From NCBI GenBank assembly GCA_023432565.1, contig JAEYUL010000097.1, positions 1-13,989 on the forward strand: 13,989 nucleotides of DNA. Direction: 5' to 3'. This document shows, in pieces, positions 9,233 to 13,989 of this stretch (its first letter is position 1; each line of letters opens with the position of its first letter). Position numbers and translations under genes: made by a program. The DNA comes from Actinomycetes bacterium. GTDB taxonomy: Bacteria; Actinomycetota; Actinomycetes; Actinomycetales; Cellulomonadaceae. The notes beneath the pieces are model-generated. The model did not search any database, was not told the origin of the DNA, and saw nothing but the letters and a program-made list of their open reading frames with translations.

Positions 9233-10293
9233 GGATCGCCGTGCGCTACCGCGACGTGCTCGTCGACCCCGACGGGCACGTCGCAGGCCACGACGCAGGC
9301 GCGACGCTCGTGCGTCGCCTGCTGCGCGTGTTCCCAGGATCGATCCTGATCGGCGACGGCCCGCGTCGGTGCTCCGGCTTCGACGTGCTGCCGCTGGAGT
9401 TCGTCGACGCGACCGACACGGTGGTCGTCAACATGGACGTGGTCGACTCGACCGCGGTCTGGCGGATCCTGCGCTCGTCGTGCCCGGACGGCGTCGAGCC
9501 GCGCGTCATGAACTTCGTGTGGTGGACGACCTCGCAGTTCACCCACGTGGTCGACCGCGCCTCGCTCGGCCTGTCCTGCGCGCTGTTCCCGACGTTCGCG
9601 AACTCGCAGAGGACCGCGACCGAGGTGCGCGAGATCGTCGCGCAGTGGACCATCCAGCAGCTCGCCGAGCAGGCTCGCGTCGGGTGGGTCAACCTCGGGA
9701 TCCGGCTCGAGCACGTGCACCCGCGGCACGAGCCGGACGTCCCCGTGGTGCTCTACCCCGCGATCTACCTGTCCGAGCGCAAGCAGCCGCAGCTGTTCCT
9801 CGACGTGGTCGAGCGCGTGCGCAAGCGCGTCCCGGTGCGGGTCCAGGCCCGTCTCGTCGAGTCCCACCTCGTCAGCGAGCAGGCGATGCGCCTGTCCCAG
9901 AACGAGTGGGCGTGGGTCGGTCCGCTGACGGCGAGCCGCGACGACTACTGGGAGGCGCTGTCACGCACCACGGCGTTCCTCGCGACTGCGACCGACGAGT
10001 CGTACGGGCTGGAGTACATCGAGGCGCTCGTCGCGGGTGCCGTCGGCGTCTTCCCGGACCGGCCGTGGGCGCGCGCGATCCTGCCCGAGGGGTACCCGTT
10101 CTTCTACCGGACGCCCGACGAGGCCGAGGACCTGCTGACCCGCGCCGTCACCGAGACGGACGCGTGCCGGCGCGAGCTCGACGCAGCGGCTGGCGGCGAC
10201 TTCCAGGACTGGCTGCGCGCCAGGCACGACGACGACGCGTTCGACCACGCGATCGTCGAGCACGTCCACCGCTGGTTCGGCGAGGTCCCCTGA
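9229..10293 (+). CDS. GT-B fold glycosyltransferase (GT4-like)
   Basis: A 354-residue soluble protein. The C-terminal half shows a GT4-type nucleotide-sugar site: the Glu257-x7-Glu265 motif in DESYGLEYIEALVAGA, preceded by YLSERKQPQLFLDVVERV, which starts the second Rossmann domain, and WVGPLTASRDDYWEAL. The N-terminal half (MRIAVRYRDVLVDPDG, then VVVNMDVVDS and a tryptophan-rich FVWWTTSQF) is the acceptor side and is unlike common GT4 enzymes. Transfer of a sugar from a nucleotide donor is inferred; donor and acceptor are unknown. Its ATG overlaps the hppA stop as ATGA, with GGGGG ten bases upstream inside hppA, so the two are probably translationally coupled. It converges with the minus-strand genes beyond 10414. 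Confidence 0.75.
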
Positions 10294-10370
10294 GCCGCGC
10301 CGCGGTCGACGGGAGATCGGTCAGCGGTGGGCGTCGGCCCGGTGGGAGATCAGCACCACCAGAATCACGC

Positions 10371-10401
10371 GGGTGTCGTCGTCTCTCCAGGGTGGACACC
10401 C
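10371..10401. terminator. Weak hairpin between convergent genes
   Basis: GGGTGTC (10371-10377) and GACACCC (10395-10401) are perfect inverted arms around a 17-base loop. A shorter GGTGG/CCACC pair precedes it (10341-10345 and 10356-10360). The position between two convergent genes fits bidirectional termination, but the long loop and missing T-run make it weak. Nothing else is visible in 10294-10413. Confidence 0.3.
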
Positions 10402-10413
10402 GGCGCGCCGGAG

Positions 10414-10707
10414 TCAGCCGATCATCGCTGCGACGTCGCGCACCAGGTGAGCGCGGGCGACGGTCGTCTCGGGGCGAGGGTCGTCGAGCGCGAGGAGGAC
10501 GACGCGGTCGTCGCCGATGGTGAGTGTCGCGAGCAGGTCCTCGTGGCGCGCGACCCGCTCGCGCACAGCTGGCAGCCAGGCGGGCTCGGCCGTCTGGCTG
10601 CCAGCCCACGCCGGGGTGACGAGCATCGAGTCCGCGGTCGCGCCGATCGGCACGCTGACGCGGGCCGGGCCCGTGCGTGCGTCGGCAGCCACGACCTCGC
10701 GGCGCAT
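10414..10707 (-). CDS. Hypothetical protein, possibly the 3' part of a frameshifted gene
   Basis: This frame shows genuine actinobacterial coding character: third codon positions are overwhelmingly G/C. From the ATG at 10705-10707 the product is 97 residues, beginning MRREVVAADARTGPARVSV and ending VARAHLVRDVAAMIG. It is soluble and mildly acidic, with a likely helix around PAWLPAVRERVARHEDLLATL followed by strand-like GDDRVVLLAL. I do not recognise a family. No Shine-Dalgarno sequence precedes the ATG, and the frame is open upstream to 10959, so it may not be a separate gene. It may instead be the C-terminal part of the YbaB-like protein whose earlier parts lie in the other two minus-strand frames. 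Confidence 0.5.
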   Translation of the reverse strand: MRREVVAADARTGPARVSVPIGATADSMLVTPAWAGSQTAEPAWLPAVRERVARHEDLLATLTIGDDRVVLLALDDPRPETTVARAHLVRDVAAMIG

Positions 10708-10922
10708 GCGAGTCGTCGGCGTCCTGGGCGCACCGGCACGCCTGAGACCGTGAGACCTGGGTGCTGCGCGACAGCCCTGCGGTGCGCGTCCATCGTCGCG
10801 GTGGCGAGGGCGCGTGGAGGTGTGCGCATGGCGTGCGGCGTGAACTCCACGCCCTGGACCAGCGCATCGGCACCGAGCGTCACGCGGACCTCGCGCCCGG
10901 CCGACCATGCCGGGTGGGTGGC
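10708..10922 (-). pseudogene. Middle piece of a frame-disrupted YbaB/EbfC-like gene
   Basis: In a minus-strand frame different from both neighbours, bases 10922 down to about 10780 encode THPAWSAGREVRVTLGADAL, then VQGVEFTPHAMRTPPRALAT and ATMDAHRRAVAQ. A beta-hairpin with a glycine turn followed by a helix rich in alanine is the pattern of YbaB/EbfC-family proteins. There is no start or stop codon at either end of the segment. The upstream continuation lies in the acyltransferase frame (after residue 726) and the downstream continuation in the frame ending at 10414. One inserted base near 10919-10925 would join it to the upstream part. Coding character fades towards 10740, so the second junction is less certain. 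YbaB assignment is tentative. Confidence 0.45.
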
Positions 10923-13276
10923 AGGTCGGGCGCGAACACGATGTCGGCCAGCAGACCACGGCCGTCGACGACGACCTCGACCATGCCGGCCCGGTCCACG
11001 CCGGTCGTCGGCGCGTGCGAGGTCGTCGGGCGCACGCCTTGCGCCGCCCTCAGGTACGCGATCCCGTCCGCCCGGACGGACTCCAGGTCTTGCGTGGCCA
11101 TGGCCGCGAGCGCTGCGGTGCCCACACCCGTCGTGGGCGGGTCGTCGGACGCGGCGACGTCCTCCCTGCTCGGGACGAGCGGGACCAGCCAGTCGCGCAG
11201 CTCGGGTTCGAGCGTGCGGGCGTAGCTCGCGGTCACGTGGCTCACGTCGCGCCACACGAGCACCCCGCCGATCACCGCGGGGCACTGCTCGTCCGGGCAC
11301 AGCAGGTCCGTGAGGTCGAGCAGCGGCACGCCCCGCGCGTCGGCGACGGCCTGCTGCTGCGCCAGGCCCGAGCGACGCTCCGGCACGGCCGAGTCCGGGC
11401 TGCACTCGCTGGTCCAGGTGCCACGGTGCTGCGCGACGCACTCCGGCACGTCGATCCCCACCCACGGCGTGTCCCCGAGCACGGCGACGGCGATCCCGGC
11501 ATCGCGCAGGCGCTGCCACGCCGCGGACAACCCGGCCACCGCGGCCTCGTCACCCGCGGCACCGCTCACGAGCTCGCCGTCGTCGCCCGCGACCTCGATG
11601 CGGTTGTTGCTGACGACCACCAGGTCCGGCGGGTCGGCCAGCAGGTGCTCGACCACGGCCTCGTTCCACTGCACGCACGCGTCGTACGTCGACTGCGTCG
11701 TGCCGAGCCACGGGCGGGCCGCGCTCAGGGCGCAGCTGCCCTTGGTGTAGGTGTCGAGGCGCCAACCCTCGTCGGCGGCGATCGCCGCGAGCGGCGGCTG
11801 CCACTGCCCGGCGTGCGAGTCGCCGACGAGCGCGACGACGGTGCCCGAGCGGGCGTCGCCGAACGTGCACGCCGCAGGCTGCGTGCCGAGCGCGTTCTGG
11901 TGGCAGTCGTGCTCGTACAGGTCCGCGACGTCCTGCGTCGCGTCGGCGAGCGCCGGGACGAGGCGGTCCAGGTCGGTGCTCGCGTCGGGGCCGGTCCAGC
12001 CCTCGCGCAGCACCTGGGCGCCGGGGGCGTCCACGTCGCCCGGCGTCGCCGGGACAGCACGCACCAGCAGCGCTGCCGCCACGAGCCCGGCGAGCGTGCA
12101 CGCCACGCCCAGCGCGAGGGACCGGGCCGTGCTGTCGCGCAGCCGGGCGGAGGTGTGCAGGGGCCGCTCGACGAGCCGGTAGGAGGCCGCGGCGGGCAGC
12201 ACGGAGATCGCGACGGCCGAGACGAGCTCGCGCGTCGTCGGCTCCCCGTCCGCGAGCGCGGTCGCGACGACCACCGCGGGCCAGTGCCACAGGTACAGCG
12301 AGTACGACGCGGCGCCGACGGGCTGCAGCACGCGCGCGGTCAGAGGCCGCAGCCCCGGCCCGACGACGCCGGCGGCCAGCACCAGCACGGTCCCGCCGAC
12401 CGGCAGGGCTGCGGCGAGCCCAGGGAACGGCGTGGCGGCCTCGTAGGTGAACGCCGCGACGACGACGAGCGCGAGCCCGGCCCAGCCCGCGACGCGCAGC
12501 GCGGCCGCGGGCACGCGGGCCACGCGGTGCGCGAGCAGCGCGAGCAGCGCACCGGCCGCGAGCTCCCACGCACGCGTCGTCGTGACGAAGTACGCACGCG
12601 CCGGGTCCGCCGCGGTGAGCGACACCGACCACGCGAGCGACGCGCCGCCGACCGCCAGGACCCCCACGACGAGCGCGCGCCGGGACACGCGCCGGCCCCG
12701 CCAGCGCGCGAGCCCGACGAGCGCGACCACCAGCAGCGGCCATACGACGTAGAACTGCTCCTCGACCGCGAGCGACCAGAAGTGCTGGACCGGGCTCGGG
12801 GCTGCGTCCTGCGCGAGGTAGTCGACCGAGCGGTCGGCGAACCGCCAGTTCACCACGTACAGCGACGTCGCGATCACGTCCCCTGCGACGTCGCGCCAGC
12901 GCGTGACGGGCAGCCACACGGCGGTCAGGACGACGACCGCCGCGAGCGTCAGGGCGGCCGCGGGCAGCAGGCGACGAGCGCGCCGCGCGTAGAACCGACC
13001 CAGCCGCAGGCGGCCCGTGCGCGTGACCTCGTCGGCGACGAGCCCCGTGATGAGGAACCCGGACACGACGAAGAAGACGTCCACCCCCACGAAGCCACCG
13101 GGAACCGGCAGGCCGGCGTGGAACGCGAGCACGAGCGCGACGGCCAGCGCGCGCAGCCCCTGCACGTCACGCCGCACGACCCGCACCGCGGCGGGCTGCG
13201 ACCCCGCGCGGGGGCGCGCGTCCGCCGCCGGGTGTGCAGGCGCCGCCGAGGTGACGAGGTCGACGGGCGCAGGCAT
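10880..13276 (-). CDS. Acyltransferase-3 / SGNH-hydrolase O-acyltransferase with an abnormal C-terminal tail
   Basis: A membrane enzyme of the OafA type, O-acylating surface glycans or peptidoglycan. Residues 35-375 form the acyltransferase-3 domain with about ten helices: His53 in FHAGLPVPGG, GVDVFFVVSGFLIT (64-77), FYARRARRLLPAA, FWSLAVEEQFYVVWPLL, and SYSLYLWHWP. A helix near 390-410 leads to an extracytoplasmic SGNH domain with GDSHAGQW (Ser487), a probable NNR oxyanion motif, and DVSHVT carrying Asp677 and His680. Relatives end soon after this motif (near DWLVPL), but this ORF continues for about 100 residues. It enters MATQDLESVRADGIAYL from residue 726 and AGMVEVVVDGRGLLADIVF, a YbaB-like segment. 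The last ten or so residues are read past a probable frameshift. The start is supported by TAGCGT six bases upstream and the lack of alternatives. It is divergent from luxS. Confidence 0.88.
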   Translation of the reverse strand: MPAPVDLVTSAAPAHPAADARPRAGSQPAAVRVVRRDVQGLRALAVALVLAFHAGLPVPGGFVGVDVFFVVSGFLITGLVADEVTRTGRLRLGRFYARRARRLLPAAALTLAAVVVLTAVWLPVTRWRDVAGDVIATSLYVVNWRFADRSVDYLAQDAAPSPVQHFWSLAVEEQFYVVWPLLVVALVGLARWRGRRVSRRALVVGVLAVGGASLAWSVSLTAADPARAYFVTTTRAWELAAGALLALLAHRVARVPAAALRVAGWAGLALVVVAAFTYEAATPFPGLAAALPVGGTVLVLAAGVVGPGLRPLTARVLQPVGAASYSLYLWHWPAVVVATALADGEPTTRELVSAVAISVLPAAASYRLVERPLHTSARLRDSTARSLALGVACTLAGLVAAALLVRAVPATPGDVDAPGAQVLREGWTGPDASTDLDRLVPALADATQDVADLYEHDCHQNALGTQPAACTFGDARSGTVVALVGDSHAGQWQPPLAAIAADEGWRLDTYTKGSCALSAARPWLGTTQSTYDACVQWNEAVVEHLLADPPDLVVVSNNRIEVAGDDGELVSGAAGDEAAVAGLSAAWQRLRDAGIAVAVLGDTPWVGIDVPECVAQHRGTWTSECSPDSAVPERRSGLAQQQAVADARGVPLLDLTDLLCPDEQCPAVIGGVLVWRDVSHVTASYARTLEPELRDWLVPLVPSREDVAASDDPPTTGVGTAALAAMATQDLESVRADGIAYLRAAQGVRPTTSHAPTTGVDRAGMVEVVVDGRGLLADIVFAPDLPPTRHGRPGARSA

Positions 13277-13282
13277 CGGCGC

Positions 13283-13288
13283 ACGCTA
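13283..13288 (-). promoter_or_regulatory. -10-like TAGCGT for the acyltransferase
   Basis: Minus-strand TAGCGT ends six bases before the ATG at 13276, consistent with a leaderless transcript, and no Shine-Dalgarno sequence is present. The -35 region at the expected distance (GTGCGG) is poor, so this is only a candidate. Confidence 0.35.
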
Positions 13289-13417
13289 ACCGAGGGCACG
13301 GCCGCCCGCACGGCGAGGCGGCGACGGCTGCACGGGACCTCGCGAGCCGCCGACGACGACACCGCCACGGCGTCCGTGAGCGACAATGGCCGCCGTCGCC
13401 GAACCTGGGAGCATCCG

Positions 13418-13882
13418 ATGACCGACCGCATGAACGTCGAGTCCTTCAACCTCGACCACCGCACCGTCGCGGCCCCGTACGTCCGCCTCGCGGACACGAA
13501 GGCGCTGCCCGAGGGGGACGTCATCGAGAAGTACGACGTGCGGTTCACCCAGCCGAACGTCGCGCACCTCGAGATGCCGACCGTGCACTCGCTCGAGCAC
13601 CTGTTCGCCGAGCACTCGCGCAACCACACCGACCGCGTGATCGACTTCTCCCCGATGGGCTGCCAGACCGGGTTCTACCTGACGCTCGCCGGCAGCTGGG
13701 TCTACGAGGACGTCCTCGCCCTCGTCGAGGACACGTTGACGGACGTGCTCGGCGCCGACGAGGTCCCGGCCGCGAACGAGGTGCAGTGCGGCTGGGGGGC
13801 CAACCACTCGCTCGCCGGGGCGCAGGACGCCGCGCGCGAGTTCCTCGCGCGGCGCTCCGAGTGGTCCACGGTGACCGCGTGA
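13418..13882 (+). CDS. luxS: S-ribosylhomocysteine lyase LuxS
   Basis: A 154-residue cytoplasmic metalloenzyme that splits S-ribosylhomocysteine into homocysteine and 4,5-dihydroxypentane-2,3-dione, the precursor of autoinducer 2. The length is typical. The metal site is complete: His57 and His61 in HSLEHLFAEH plus Cys124 in VQCGWG. The catalytic pair Glu60 and Cys82 (FSPMGCQTGFY) is also present. The ATG at 13418 is supported by GGGAG six bases upstream. The stop overlaps the start of the next gene as GTGA, a probable nucleosidase that makes LuxS's substrate, so the pair forms a small methyl-cycle operon. Whether it is used for signalling or only for recycling cannot be told from sequence. 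Confidence 0.97.
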   Translation: MTDRMNVESFNLDHRTVAAPYVRLADTKALPEGDVIEKYDVRFTQPNVAHLEMPTVHSLEHLFAEHSRNHTDRVIDFSPMGCQTGFYLTLAGSWVYEDVLALVEDTLTDVLGADEVPAANEVQCGWGANHSLAGAQDAAREFLARRSEWSTVTA

Positions 13883-13989
13883 GCCACGACGCTCAGCGGC
13901 CCGCGGTCGCGGGCGCGCTCCTCGGGGCGCACGGCGCCCAGGAGCTGGACGCGATCGTCGTCGTGGCGATGCCCGTGGAGGCCGACGCG
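13879..13989 (+). CDS. Probable 5'-methylthioadenosine/S-adenosylhomocysteine nucleosidase (partial, N-terminus)
   Basis: The GTG at 13879-13881 overlaps the luxS stop (GTGA), and 37 codons are present before the window ends. After a short alanine-rich lead (ALLGAHGAQELDA) comes IVVVAMPVEADA, which matches the first strand and the AMxxEA motif at the N-terminus of MTA/SAH nucleosidases. That glutamate is the conserved catalytic-region acid in the family. The enzyme removes adenine from S-adenosylhomocysteine to give S-ribosylhomocysteine, the LuxS substrate, so the neighbourhood supports the call. The lead before the first strand is some 20 residues longer than usual. An alternative start inside it cannot be excluded. 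Confidence 0.7.
   Translation, partial: MSHDAQRPAVAGALLGAHGAQELDAIVVVAMPVEADA

Noticed and set aside
13289..13417. A possible SAH-responsive riboswitch before luxS
   Set aside because: I looked for the conserved SAH riboswitch core and a stable pairing pattern and found neither; only generic GC-rich sequence is present.
10907..13882. A very long plus-strand open frame (991 codons) across the acyltransferase, ending in luxS
   Set aside because: Only the luxS part is real. The rest is antisense to a clear acyltransferase and has the Arg/Gly/Asp-rich composition expected of a shadow frame in high-GC DNA.

Overview
The window comes from a very GC-rich actinobacterial chromosome with strong G/C bias at codon third positions and frequent GTG starts. 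The best guess is Cellulomonas or a close relative. That guess rests on overall gene style and on a divergent proton-pumping pyrophosphatase subfamily that I recall having a characterised Cellulomonas member; no marker gene in the window proves it. I see no tRNA, rRNA, CRISPR array, transposase or integrase, so this looks like chromosome rather than an island.

Left end (1-1753), all minus strand: the first 10 codons of a gene with a secretion-signal-like start, a ROK-family sugar-responsive repressor, and a four-helix small membrane protein. The repressor has a readable control region: a TTGACC-N17-TCTACT promoter whose predicted transcript begins at the ATG, a TTAGTA/TACTAA inverted repeat over the -10 and spacer, and a Crp/GlxR-like site further upstream. 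This suggests a sugar-uptake operon under local repression and global carbon control.

Middle (1949-6382): glucose-6-phosphate isomerase (plus) converges on a GyrI-like effector-binding protein (minus). Next come an S4-domain RNA-binding protein (plus) and a DUF72 protein (minus), which converge across a 15-bp tandem repeat. A YCII-domain protein and a two-helix membrane protein (both plus) follow. A long perfect hairpin at 6432-6471 closes this block.

hppA block (6572-10293, plus): a membrane pyrophosphatase of the divergent, K+-independent type, with an unusual lipobox-bearing N-terminal extension and a charged C-terminal tail. It overlaps by ATGA with a GT-B glycosyltransferase.

Right end: on the minus strand (10414-13276) lies an acyltransferase-3/SGNH O-acyltransferase. 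Its ORF runs past the usual family end into a YbaB-like segment, which then appears to continue through two other reading frames down to 10414. This is the strangest part of the window: a decayed or mis-sequenced gene fused in frame to the acyltransferase. Divergent from it, luxS (plus) overlaps by GTGA with the start of a probable MTA/SAH nucleosidase that leaves the window. These two enzymes act in succession in S-adenosylhomocysteine detoxification, the nucleosidase first.

Several genes (ROK, both small membrane proteins, acyltransferase) have a -10-like hexamer 6-7 bases before the start codon, suggesting leaderless mRNAs. Functions were assigned by reading motifs; no database search was run.
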